Shown here piece after piece: positions 17,501 through 26,000 of a stretch of 64,000 nucleotides of DNA. Position 1 is the first letter of the stretch. Every line of letters begins with the position of its first letter. The stretch is taken from NCBI GenBank assembly GCA_035501495.1, contig DATJWB010000250.1:1-64000 (forward strand), in the 5' to 3' direction. The position numbers and the translations under genes were made by a program. The notes beneath the pieces are model-generated. The model searched no databases. It saw nothing but the letters and a program-made list of their open reading frames with translations, and was not told the DNA's origin. The DNA comes from JAIQFL01 sp035501495 (lineage in GTDB: Bacteria > Acidobacteriota > Terriglobia > Bryobacterales > Bryobacteraceae).

Positions 17501-17954
17501 TACGGCCGATGTGATGCGTCTCGTTCAGACCCATGTGGGTAAAGGTGGCGCCTGCGTCCATCGACTTGTATACGCCGTTGCCCCAGGAAGAGCTTTGGCG
17601 GTTATTGGGCTCGCCGGTGCCGGCGTACAGGATCGAGGGATTCGATGGCGCGAGCGCGAGGTCGCCGATCGAGGGATTCGGCTGATCTTCGAAGATCGCC
17701 TGCCAGCTCATGCCGCCGTTGACGGTCTTGAAGATTCCTCCGGCGGCGGCGCCCACATAAATGATGTCTGTGTTTGATTCCACGACTGCCAGGTCGTCGA
17801 TGCGGCCCCCCATCGTGGCGGGGCCGATGCTGCGGAATCGCAAGTTCTTGAGTGCGGCGTCATAAGCAGACTGGGCGAACACATTGCCGGTCCACACAAA
17901 GACCGCCAACACGCCGACCAGACCGCAGATTCGGATCCATCTGGCTGGTTTCAT
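14577..17954 (-). CDS. Secreted BNR/sortilin-like beta-propeller protein with Gly-rich linkers
   Basis: From ATG 17954 (1125 residues; AGGAG five bases upstream; a GTG two codons earlier is less likely). A signal peptide ends near AQSAYDA. Residues 40-760 contain many BNR/Asp-box-like blades (ggVYKSxDxGxTW, e.g. GVYKSMDAGATF, GVYRSEDKGATW), as in VPS10/sortilin-type and sialidase-like propellers. Known catalytic sialidase residues are not evident, so a binding role is more likely. After a strand-rich domain come very Gly-rich linkers (about 850-930 and 1035-1050) and a final helical domain. The family is abundant in Acidobacteria and Bacteroidetes with unclear function. The 70 bp around its start is duplicated before the kinase gene at 20771-20840. 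Confidence 0.85.
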   Translation of the reverse strand: MKPARWIRICGLVGVLAVFVWTGNVFAQSAYDAALKNLRFRSIGPATMGGRIDDLAVVESNTDIIYVGAAAGGIFKTVNGGMSWQAIFEDQPNPSIGDLALAPSNPSILYAGTGEPNNRQSSSWGNGVYKSMDAGATFTHMGLNETHHIGRIVVHPTDPNIVYVAALGDLWGPNKERGVYMSTDGGATWKQTLFVNEDTGVSDIAIDWQSPNILYAAAYQHRRTVFGYNGGGPSSGLYRSTDGGLHWTKLGGTGLGRGLPTNGDVGRCALDIYRKNTNIVYAEVENGTQGGVYRSEDKGATWTRMSDTDPRPSYFSQIRVDPNNDLKIWLGGVNIYMSEDGGRTFVQTRFRNVHSDVHAIWVDPANSDHILSGNDGGVWSSYDSGRNWRHFNNIAIGQFYEVAYDFQKPYHICGGAQDNYSWCGPSSSTQTLGIGNEDWFTVQGGDGFYNRIDPTDPNIIYAESQDGNLARRDLRTSESKSIRPLEDNDQAPRYRFQWNSPLMISPHDPKTIYYGGNHLFKSTDRGDNWVRLGEDLTTNADRNKMTILGKLVDRETLSRHDGVVAWPCITAIAESPVKAGVLWVGTDDGNVQMSRDGGKSWHNVVSMIQGAPKGGYVSRIEPSHKDEGTAYVTFDNHRSADYGIYIFRTTNHGDSWTRITNGIPPEAGTVHVIREDPVNPNLLFAGTEFGLFVTFDRGANWRKMKNGLPTVPVFDLQIHPRDHDLILATHGRSFYIMDNISALEGLNDQVLSTDLKLFDTRPGVEWKMANYRSFTGTSLFLAPNAPAGLILDYYAKTAGPVRITVADRSGKEVRQLNARAEAGVVNRTLWDMRYDAPVPLTGGGTLAGGGGRGAGGRGGRGGRGGGGGAGAPAGGEGGTGGELQTEFGPAAEGGGGGGGGGGGGGGRGGFGPGRGALVEPGEYTVTISAGGKTDSRSVKVEDDPRVQMSADDRAKRKKALDTLTTMTKDADAARRKAVGMNTSLTSLTDSWKQPNAPAVPDAVKKAADDLLARVKAAVAGFEAQGGGRGGGGGGAGPPLSYTPPPVTQKISRLMGAIDGYSAPPTTRQLADIEEASAQLQKGIAEVNRLWDEVPKLNKLMIDNGVQYFTVTPSTAPPVAGRGGGN

Positions 17955-17992
17955 GAACACTCCTGAAGTGGATAGCCATTGTACACCAGCGG
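17923..17992. repeat. 70-bp direct repeat, copy A (5' end of the propeller gene)
   Basis: It covers the leader, ribosome site and first ten codons of the propeller gene. It matches 20771-20840 at 65 of 70 positions with no gaps. The pair brackets the kinase gene 18101-20743. Confidence 0.9.
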
Positions 17993-18100
17993 AGCGGGCA
18001 TCGAAGCCGCGGCGGCGTGCTAACCGATCTCCCCAAAGCCGTCAATAAGCACCCGCCTCGGCGACTTTCGGACGCTGAGTTCTGCGCCGGCCTGTCGAAC

Positions 18101-20743
18101 CTACCGGAAATTCTCCACCAGCATGAGATTGCTGTCCCGGCGGTCCGTCTGTGCGTACATAATAACTCGTTCGTCAGCAGAGACGGTCAGAGCTGTGCCC
18201 CCATCAAAGCCGATCAGCGCTTTCGGCAGGCGCACGTACTCGAACTTACGGCCAGTGTCGGTGCGCAGCACCCAGAGGCCCGGCGGATTGCGGCGTAAGT
18301 AGTAGATGCTGTGTCCCGCCAGGGCATACAACGGGAAGACATCCTCACGCAGAACCGGCCTGGGATCGCCTCCCCCCAATGGAAGCGCCCAAAGTTCGTT
18401 TCTCCGCACGAAATAGAGCAGCTTGCCATCCGGCGATTCGAACGGTTCGTTGCCCGAATCGTGCGTAAGTTGTTGGGGCGTGCCTCCGTCCACCGAAACC
18501 TTCCAGATCTCCAATGGGCCGCTGCGCGTCGAGGCGAAATATATCCATTTGCCATCGTGTGAGAAGCTGGGGCGAATATCGCGGATGGCGTCGCTAATGA
18601 TACGGCGAGGTTTACCGCCATCGGCACCGATGGTATAAATGCTGCTGTGGCCGTCTTCGTAACGGTCAAAAGCGATCGTTCGGCTATCGGGCGACCAGCG
18701 CGGGCTGCCCATCGACGTGGGTCCCATGGCAGTCAGCGCAATTTGTTTGAACCCCTCGGCATCCGCCACATGGATCTCGTAAAATCCCGAGCGGTCAGAG
18801 TTGAAAACCATCCGGCGGCCGTCGGGCGAGAGCATCGGCTCGCGGTCAGACGCCGTGGAGTCGATGACGATTCTTAAATGGCATTGATCCAGCGCTCGTG
18901 GCCCACCGTCCGGCCCCGGACCGTCCAGGCGATAGATGTTCGAGTCCAGTTGCCGTTTTTCGTACGCCAGGCGCTTGCCGGTTCGAGATAACGAAGGCCA
19001 ATGCACGATGTCGCTATCGAGTGCCAGCGGTTGAGGCTTACCGCCGATTGGCATTCGAAAAAGGCCGGTGCGCTCTCCCCCTGACCGGATGGTCAGAATC
19101 AGGCCCTTGCCATCCGGTTGCCAGGCCAGTTCCGGGATCCTTTGGTCGTAGCCGGTTGCTTCGCGTTCCGCGCCTGAGATGGTGCCATCTGGATGGACAG
19201 TCTGCAAGATGACGGCAGTGCTGTAGGCATCGCGCGCCCGAATAAAGGCGAGCGTATGGCCATCGGGCGAGAGCGCGGGGGATGTTTCCAGGTAATATCC
19301 CTTCGGCAGTGTGCTCGCCCGGTGATACTCTCCAGACTCGATAGACACCATCCAAAGGGAAGGCTGACTGCCATCTTCGGCGCCGTTGAAGACCAGAAAC
19401 CTTCCGTCGGGCGACCAGCAGAGCGACGCGGGGGTCGCGGCTCCGCCATAGATGGTGCCGCGCGGAAATTGCAGGAGCTTGCGTTCCACACCGCCGAGCG
19501 CGGGAATCAGATAGATGGCGTTTTCCCGAACGAATGCCAGGCGTTGCCCATCGGGCGACCAGGCCGGTGCGTGGTCCTGAGCCGGGTCTGTGGTGAGACG
19601 CAGTGCGGCGCCTCCTTCGACTAATTGCACATAGATGTCGAAGTTGTCCCGGTTCGGGCCGTCCCACGCGAACGCGATTTGGTTGCCATCCGGCGAGAGC
19701 GCGGGCTCCGACTGAATACCTGCATAGGTGGTCAGAGGTCTCACGGGTCCGGAAGACCAGGCACGTTGGACGCCCTGGGAATACCACCAGGCGGCCAGGG
19801 CGCCACCCGCGAGAGTCAGGACCGAGACCGCCGGCCAAAGGTGCCCCCGATGCCACCTGCGCGGAGGCGGCGCCGGGACGAGACCCAAATCCTTTTCCTC
19901 CTGCAACTCCAGCAAAACTACCCTCAGGTCATCCATGTGCTGGAAGCGCCGGGCGGGATCCTTGCGCAAGCACCTGGTAACGGTCTTTTCCAGATCTCGC
20001 GGTACTGCCTTGATGGCGTTCAACGGTGGCGGCTCATTCTGAAGGACCGCCGCCAAAGTGGACATCTTCGTGTCGCCTTGAAATGCGCGCCTGCCGGTCA
20101 CCATCTCGTACAACACAGCTCCCAACGCAAAAATGTCCGAGCGTGCGTCGACCTTCTTGCCTTCGGCCTGTTCCGGGGACATGTAGGAGATGGTCCCAGC
20201 GATGGTCCCTTCCTCGGTCTCACTGCGGATTGTCTGAGTGGTGTCCTGTCCAGTCGCGGGGATGGCCTCGCTGAGCTTTGCCAGCCCGAAATCGAGCACT
20301 TTCACCGTACCTTCCTCGCTCAACATAATGTTGGCAGGCTTGAGGTCGCGGTGGACCAGCCCCGCGGCATGCGCCGCCGCGAGGGCATCCGCTATCTGGG
20401 CGCCATACTTCAGAATTTCCGATACCGCCAGGCCCTTCGCCGGAATCAACTGAGACAGGGCAGTGCCGCGCACGTACTCCATTACGATGAAATCGATGCC
20501 GTCCACCTGCAGGAAGTCGTAGATCGCGACGATGTTCGGATGATTCAGAGCGGATGCGGCCTTCGCCTCCTGCACAAACCGGCGCTTGCGATCGGCGTCG
20601 GCGGCCTTACCGGGCGATAGCACTTTCAGAGCGACATGGCGGTCTAATACAATATCGCGCGCCTTCCAGACGACACCCATGCCACCCTCGCCAAGCTTTT
20701 CGAGGATCTCGAAACGGGAAATACTGACGCCAATCCCAATCAC
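18101..20743 (-). CDS. Ser/Thr protein kinase fused to a TolB/WD40-like propeller
   Basis: An 880-residue membrane kinase. The kinase domain (about 9-275) has GEGGMGVV, ALKVLS, HRDLKPAN, DFGLAK and SPEQ, so it should be active. One membrane segment (about 304-326, AVSVLTLAGGALAAWW) separates it from a C-terminal propeller with repeated SPDGxxxAF-type blades (330-880), typical of TolB/DPP-like sensors outside the membrane. The start GTG at 20743 has no Shine-Dalgarno. It overlaps by GTGA the stop of a 20-codon upstream ORF carried on a copied leader (20771-20840), so translation may be coupled. It lies next to the BNR-propeller gene but is transcribed toward it as a separate unit. Confidence 0.93.
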   Translation of the reverse strand: MIGIGVSISRFEILEKLGEGGMGVVWKARDIVLDRHVALKVLSPGKAADADRKRRFVQEAKAASALNHPNIVAIYDFLQVDGIDFIVMEYVRGTALSQLIPAKGLAVSEILKYGAQIADALAAAHAAGLVHRDLKPANIMLSEEGTVKVLDFGLAKLSEAIPATGQDTTQTIRSETEEGTIAGTISYMSPEQAEGKKVDARSDIFALGAVLYEMVTGRRAFQGDTKMSTLAAVLQNEPPPLNAIKAVPRDLEKTVTRCLRKDPARRFQHMDDLRVVLLELQEEKDLGLVPAPPPRRWHRGHLWPAVSVLTLAGGALAAWWYSQGVQRAWSSGPVRPLTTYAGIQSEPALSPDGNQIAFAWDGPNRDNFDIYVQLVEGGAALRLTTDPAQDHAPAWSPDGQRLAFVRENAIYLIPALGGVERKLLQFPRGTIYGGAATPASLCWSPDGRFLVFNGAEDGSQPSLWMVSIESGEYHRASTLPKGYYLETSPALSPDGHTLAFIRARDAYSTAVILQTVHPDGTISGAEREATGYDQRIPELAWQPDGKGLILTIRSGGERTGLFRMPIGGKPQPLALDSDIVHWPSLSRTGKRLAYEKRQLDSNIYRLDGPGPDGGPRALDQCHLRIVIDSTASDREPMLSPDGRRMVFNSDRSGFYEIHVADAEGFKQIALTAMGPTSMGSPRWSPDSRTIAFDRYEDGHSSIYTIGADGGKPRRIISDAIRDIRPSFSHDGKWIYFASTRSGPLEIWKVSVDGGTPQQLTHDSGNEPFESPDGKLLYFVRRNELWALPLGGGDPRPVLREDVFPLYALAGHSIYYLRRNPPGLWVLRTDTGRKFEYVRLPKALIGFDGGTALTVSADERVIMYAQTDRRDSNLMLVENFR

Positions 20744-20802
20744 GGAAGATTTCGTACATCATACAACGGCCCGCGGATTCGGATCCATCTGGCTGGTTTC
20801 AT
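20740..20802 (-). CDS. 20-codon upstream ORF before the kinase (duplicated leader)
   Basis: ATG 20802 opens MKPARWIRI, identical to the first nine residues of the BNR-propeller protein, then diverges and stops at TGA 20742-20740. That TGA overlaps the kinase GTG (20743-20741). The ribosome site is AGAAG at the same distance as AGGAG in the parent copy. Coupled translation is inferred. Confidence 0.45.
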   Translation of the reverse strand: MKPARWIRIRGPLYDVRNLP

Positions 20803-20840
20803 GAACACTTCTGAAGTGGAGGGCCATTCTACACCAGCGG
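20771..20840. repeat. 70-bp direct repeat, copy B (kinase leader)
   Basis: 93% identical to 17923-17992, in the same orientation. It ends 28 bp before the kinase start, so the kinase inherits the propeller gene's upstream sequence, weakened ribosome site and first codons. Confidence 0.9.
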
Positions 20841-20866
20841 GATGGCATTGATGGAGGTGCGGAATG

Positions 20867-21631
20867 TCAGGCTGCGTCCATGAACTCGAGGAGCGGCGGG
20901 AGTACCTGGTCGGCTCTCTCCAATTCTCCGGCGTGTGTGAGGCCGTCCAGCACCCGCACTTGCACCTTGGTGTCCCGGAGCGCCCCCTCGTATCGGCCGA
21001 TAGCTTCCATGGCCATCAGGTTCGCTGTTCCCGACAGCCAGAGCGTGGGGCATCGCATGTCGGTGGGCTCGACGGGCGGCCAATCCATCATCGCTCCCAA
21101 CCACGTCAGCATCACCGGAACCTGCCCGCTTAGCCAAATGGGGCGATCTGGCTCCGGGATTTGAGCGGGGTCGAGAGTCCCGGCCCGATCGGCATCCAGC
21201 ACGGGCTGCCAGCGCTGCTCGATCTGCCGGATCACGGCGCGGTCGGCGGCAGGCCCGAAAGACACGCCGATCATCGCGAAGCGCTCCACCCGATCGGACC
21301 GGGCCGCCAGATAACGCCCGATGTTGCCGCCGTAAGAGTAGCCCCATAAGCTGAAGCGTCGCGCTCCCTCGGCATCGGCCACTGCCAGGATGTCCGCACA
21401 GTGACAATCGATGGCATAGCCGGACCGATCGGCAGGCTTATCGCTCTCACCATGTCCGCGAATATCGGTCGCAATCGTCCGAAAGCGCCCCGCAAGGCGT
21501 TCCATCCACCCGGCTTTTCGCCAGACGGTGTGGTCCTGCCCGCCGCCATGGAGTAAGACCAGCGCCGGCCCGCTTCCCTCGGCGTCGTAGGCGATGCGGG
21601 TGTCGTGCGCGGACACGGCGAAGCGAGTCAT
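20867..21631 (-). CDS. Alpha/beta hydrolase
   Basis: From ATG 21631 (254 residues). LVLLHGGGQDHTVWR is the oxyanion region, DIRGHGESD the next conserved turn, and the nucleophile elbow is GYSYGG with Ser99. His233 in LTHAGE is the probable catalytic His. The usual acid after strand 7 is not obvious: LSGTANLMAMEA has no Asp at the expected place, so the triad may use another acid or be incomplete. The start overlaps the multicopper oxidase stop by ATGA, so the two are translationally coupled. Substrate unknown; no leader, so cytoplasmic. Confidence 0.88.
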   Translation of the reverse strand: MTRFAVSAHDTRIAYDAEGSGPALVLLHGGGQDHTVWRKAGWMERLAGRFRTIATDIRGHGESDKPADRSGYAIDCHCADILAVADAEGARRFSLWGYSYGGNIGRYLAARSDRVERFAMIGVSFGPAADRAVIRQIEQRWQPVLDADRAGTLDPAQIPEPDRPIWLSGQVPVMLTWLGAMMDWPPVEPTDMRCPTLWLSGTANLMAMEAIGRYEGALRDTKVQVRVLDGLTHAGELERADQVLPPLLEFMDAA

Positions 21632-22983
21632 GATTCGTACTCCATCATCGCCATGAATCCGTAATCCATGTGCATCTGCTGGTGGCAGTGGAACAGCGTT
21701 GGACCGGGATTGTTCGCCACGAACTCCACTTCCATCTGAGATTTGGGCTGTACCACAACCACGTCCTTGCGGATTCCCGCTGTTTCCACGCCCGCCACCC
21801 GCACCAACTCGAAGGTGTGCCGATGCAGATGTACGGGGTGCGCCTCGTCGCTCCGATTGTCGAAAACCAGGCGATAGCGCCGGTTGGCATGAACGCGCAT
21901 GGGATCGGTTTTCGGAAAGGACTTTCCGTTGATGGTCCACTTGTCCATCCAGCGGCGGCCCGCGAACTTCTTTTCGAAGACCAGGGGGATCCGCCCGGTG
22001 CCCTCCAGCACCGCGGCGGAACGAGCAGCGCGGCCAAATGCGAGGTAGCTCCAGGGCTCCTGGCTCGGCGGCAACCACGACGGCTTGCCGGTCTGGCCGG
22101 CATACTCCACCACAATCCCCATGCCTGCCTGCCGATCGTGATCATTGGTCGCACCCAGTACCCAGACTCCTGGCTGGTTCATTTCCACGATGGCATCGAT
22201 CCGCTCGGCGGGGCCAAACTCGATGGCGCCCACCCGGGAACCGGCCGGCGGCACGGGGTTGCCATCCATGGCTACCACCTGGAACTCGTGCGCGGCAAAC
22301 GCCAGGCGGCGGTGCATCGTCGCGCTGGCATTCAAGATGCGGAACAGAACCCGCTCGCCCGCCTTGACACGGACCGGCTCCCCATAGCCCAGGCTGTGGC
22401 CGTTAATCGAGAAGTGATTGTAGGCTACCTCCAGGTCCTCATCGCGGGTGGCAAAGTACGGGTCCCACTCCTTCAGGGCCAAAAACACCTCCCGATCGTA
22501 GGCGCCCGGCTCGCTGGCGGGCTCGATGTACAGAAAACCGAACTGGCCGGTATACGTCGCGTGATTCAGATTGCGCATCGCCGCGGTGTGGGTGTGATAC
22601 CAGCGCGTCCCGGCGGGCGTGGGCGAGAAGCGGTAGCGCCGGCATCCATGCGCCGGTACCACCGGCGTACCTTCTTCCGCCGAGCCGTCCACATCGGAGG
22701 GGATGTGCAAGCCATGCCAGTGGACGAGTTCCGGCGCAGCCGTGTCGTTGATAACGTCCACGGTGACCTCTTTTCCTTCTCGCATGCGCAGGACCGGGCC
22801 GGGTGACGAGTTGTTGTACCCGATGGTTCTCAGCTTCTTCCCCGGCGCCAGTTCGAGGGTCACCGCGCCGATCCGCAGGGTGAAGTCGGCCTTGGATTCG
22901 CCGGCCACGCATCCCGGCTGGCCGCGAAGAAGTGATGACGACACCCCGGAGCCCAAGCTTGCCAGGAACGCTCGACGGTCCAT
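21628..22983 (-). CDS. Multicopper oxidase with Tat-like leader
   Basis: From ATG 22983 (451 residues; AAGGAG just upstream). The leader MDRRAFLASLGSGVSSS has a twin-arginine-like start. Copper-binding motifs are complete: HWHG, WYHTH, HPVHLHRHTF and HCHQQMHMD, so all four coppers (T1, T2, T3 pair) can be held. The family oxidises phenols or metal ions with reduction of oxygen to water in the periplasm. The Met-rich insertions of CueO-type copper oxidases are absent. It is followed by the overlapping alpha/beta hydrolase, and together they might process aromatic compounds. The receptor gene upstream (23091-26603) is separated by a strong terminator. Confidence 0.92.
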   Translation of the reverse strand: MDRRAFLASLGSGVSSSLLRGQPGCVAGESKADFTLRIGAVTLELAPGKKLRTIGYNNSSPGPVLRMREGKEVTVDVINDTAAPELVHWHGLHIPSDVDGSAEEGTPVVPAHGCRRYRFSPTPAGTRWYHTHTAAMRNLNHATYTGQFGFLYIEPASEPGAYDREVFLALKEWDPYFATRDEDLEVAYNHFSINGHSLGYGEPVRVKAGERVLFRILNASATMHRRLAFAAHEFQVVAMDGNPVPPAGSRVGAIEFGPAERIDAIVEMNQPGVWVLGATNDHDRQAGMGIVVEYAGQTGKPSWLPPSQEPWSYLAFGRAARSAAVLEGTGRIPLVFEKKFAGRRWMDKWTINGKSFPKTDPMRVHANRRYRLVFDNRSDEAHPVHLHRHTFELVRVAGVETAGIRKDVVVVQPKSQMEVEFVANNPGPTLFHCHQQMHMDYGFMAMMEYES

Positions 22984-23034
22984 GCTCCTTGATTCTATGC
23001 CGTCCCAATGTGGGTTTTCGAGGCCGCGCCACAC

Positions 23035-23069
23035 AAAAAATGCGCCGGGACCTGTGTAGGTCCCGGCGC
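23035..23069 (-). terminator. Intrinsic terminator of the outer membrane receptor gene
   Basis: A perfect 12-bp GC-rich stem (GCGCCGGGACCT with AGGTCCCGGCGC, loop of four) is followed on the minus strand by six T residues (complement of 23035-23040). It sits 22 bp after the receptor stop codon. Confidence 0.9.
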
Positions 23070-23090
23070 CGATCGTTGTTCGTCAGCTTC

Positions 23091-26000
23091 TCAGAAGCGA
23101 ATCTTGATCATGGTCATCAGAATGCGAGGATCGCGCGCGCCGCTGACGCTGCCGAATCCATTCTTGTTGTTGATGCTGCCGTCGGGGTTCTCCGCCAGGT
23201 TGGTGTACGCCCCGGTCAGCGTGTTGGCGTTCAGGGTGGCGTTGATGCCGCTGAACTGGGTGTGGTTCCAGACGTTAAATGCGTCCACGCGGAACTCGAA
23301 GTGGAGGCGCTCCTTCACCGCGGTGAACTGCTTCAGAATCGCCATGTCCCAGTTGTTGATCCCGGGCCCCCGGAGATAGTTGACTCCGGATTCCAGGCCG
23401 ATGCTGCCGACAAATGGCAGACCGAAGTCGGAGGCGTTGAGCCGCGCGTACGGATCGCTGTTCCCGGTCATCGGGTTGCCCAGAAGCCGCAGACGCGCAC
23501 CCTCGGTATAGGATCCCGTGATGTTCTGGCTGCCGCCGCCCGACGAGACGTTGAAACCGGCGCCATAAGGCGAGCCGCTGATGAACGACGTGACACCCGA
23601 TATCTGCCAGCCGCCCAGCGCCGCCTTGACGGCCTTTTGCGCATGGCTGAACTTGGGCAGATCGTACACGTAATTGAGCACGAACATCTGGTGACGATCG
23701 TTGCCGGAAGGCCCGTAGTAGGCCTCTCTGGTATATTGATCCGCGCGGACGTAGTTGGTGTCTCCCGTGGCGGTCGTCAGGTTCTTGCTCCAGGTGTAAG
23801 ACAAGCCCATGAAGAGACTGCCCATGCGCTTGTTGGCCGTGACCTGTAATGCATTGTAGTTGCCAGTGGCGGCGCCCTCGTACAGGGCGATGTCGCCGAT
23901 GCCGCGGTAAGGCCGCAAGAACTGGGTCAGGAGTGCCGTGGCGCCAGGGGTCGAACTGGCGGCCAGGGTCGGATCCTGGTTCTGCGGCAGGAACGTAGCG
24001 CCATACGGCACGTAGTTCAGGTTGCGGTTGTCCTGCAGGTGTCGCGTCAGGTTGCCCACGTAGGCAGCGTCCAGGGACAATTGCCCCGGCAGCGTCCGCT
24101 GCACACCGAAGGTGAAGTTGTAGGAGTCGGGCAGCTTACCCGTCGGATCGGCCGCGTAGAAGGAAGGCGGCGAGAGCAACGCGCTCGTCGGGTTGATATC
24201 CTTCATGAAGCCATAGGTCAGGGTGGGCTGGAGGCCTAACGGCGGGTTCCGCACCAGGTCGAACACGCGGTTGCCCTGGAACCGGTCATAGTAGATTCCA
24301 AAGCCCGTCCGAATGACGGTCTTGTGGTCGCCAAACGGATCCCACGCGATGCCCATACGCGGGCCGTATACGATGCCCGGAGAGGCTTGCAGGTATTTGC
24401 TGAAGTTGTTGACGCCGCCCTGCCCAATGCCGTTGGCGACGATTCCGCTCCCGGCTACCAGGTAGCCGATATTGGCCGCCGGAACGGTCTGGCCCGTCGC
24501 CGTATCCACGCCCATCCGGACGCCGTTTACCATCTGCGGATAGTACAGGCGCGGCGCCTGAGACACCTGCCAGAGCGAGGGCAGGAACGTGGAAGCCTGC
24601 AGAGAGGCATCGTACTGCGGCTGATACCAGGCGAACCGCATCCCGTAGTCCAGTGTCAGATGCGAGGTGATCTTCCACGTGTCCTGGGCATAGAACTCGA
24701 TGTTCCAATAGCGGTACTGCCCGTTGATCATGTTGGCTGCCTGGGAGAACGTGTTGTACACCCCCATGGCCGCGTTGGAGAACCCAAATCCCGTATCGAA
24801 CGGATTGTTGCTGTTGTCGCCGAAATTGTACGCGCCATCGAATGCGCCGAACGAGGTCTGGTTCTTGATGCTCTTCTGCATATACAAGCCGACCTTGAAG
24901 GTGTGCCCGTTCCATACTTTCGCCAGGGCGTCCGTGACGTCGTAAGTCGTATTGAAGTTGATGAACGGCCCCGCGCCGTTGTTGCCTTGATTGAAGGCCG
25001 GCGAGTTTCCGATCTTGCTGCCGCCAAACGTCACGTACGGCAGGTAGTCGTTCTGAACCGCGTTGGGGTAGAGCACCGGCAGGTTGACCCCGCTGGCGGT
25101 GCGCGAGAGCGCGTTGGTGGTGTAGGCAATCAGAATGCTGTTGTTGCTCGATCCGACGTTCAACTCGTTGGTCATCGTGGGGCTGATCACGTAGGTGTTG
25201 CCGACCGCCCAGCTATACCCGGGGTTGGCATACTCGATCGGAGCAATGGGGAGATTGGTGCCCAGAATCCAGGAGCCGTAGACTACGTCGAATGTGTTCG
25301 AGTTGTTGATGTAGTGCCCGAACAGCCGCGCTTTGGAGGTCAGGTTGTAGTCGGCCCGCACCAGATCTTCGCGGCGCGGGTAGGGGTTGGAGACCTGGCT
25401 CTGGAAGTTGTATCCCTTGGTGCAGCCGGCCACCGCCGGGTAGGTGCAGGCGTTGGCCACGTTCGGCTGCGGCAGGAAATTCAGGAGTTTCATCCCGGGC
25501 GCGTACAATTGGCTCGCCGGGATAATGTTGCCGGGCAGGGGCTGTTGCGTGTTAGGATCCCGGATGACCACCGGGTTGCCGTTCTGGTCTACGCTCTTGG
25601 AGAAGTCGCCCTGGCGCTCGAGAGCGGTCGGAACCGTAACGTACCGCGCCGATTGCGGCTGCAACTGCCGCTGGAATTCCTCGCTCCAGAAGAAGAAGAG
25701 TTTGTCCTTGGTCCGAATCAGTTTCGGGATCAGGATCGGTCCGCCGAGGGTGCCGCCCTGGTCGTTGAAGCGGAACAGATTCCGCGGCAGGCCGTCGCGG
25801 TTGTTCTTCCAGTTGTTGGCGTTCATTCCCTCATTCCGGTGGAACCAATACCCGCTGCCGTGGAACTCCGAAGTTCCGCTCTTGGTAACCACCGAGATCT
25901 GCGCGCCCATGGCGCGGCCGTATTCCGCCTGGTAAACACCCGTCAGGACCTTAAACTCCTCTACTGAGTCAAGGCTCAACGTCACGTTCTGGCTACCATT

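Noticed and set aside
14721..17777. A 1018-codon plus-strand frame opposite the BNR-propeller gene
   Set aside because: It is the complement of a clearly coding gene. Its composition is rich in Arg, His, Val and Ala without motifs, and it has no ribosome site. Long antisense frames are expected in high-GC genes.
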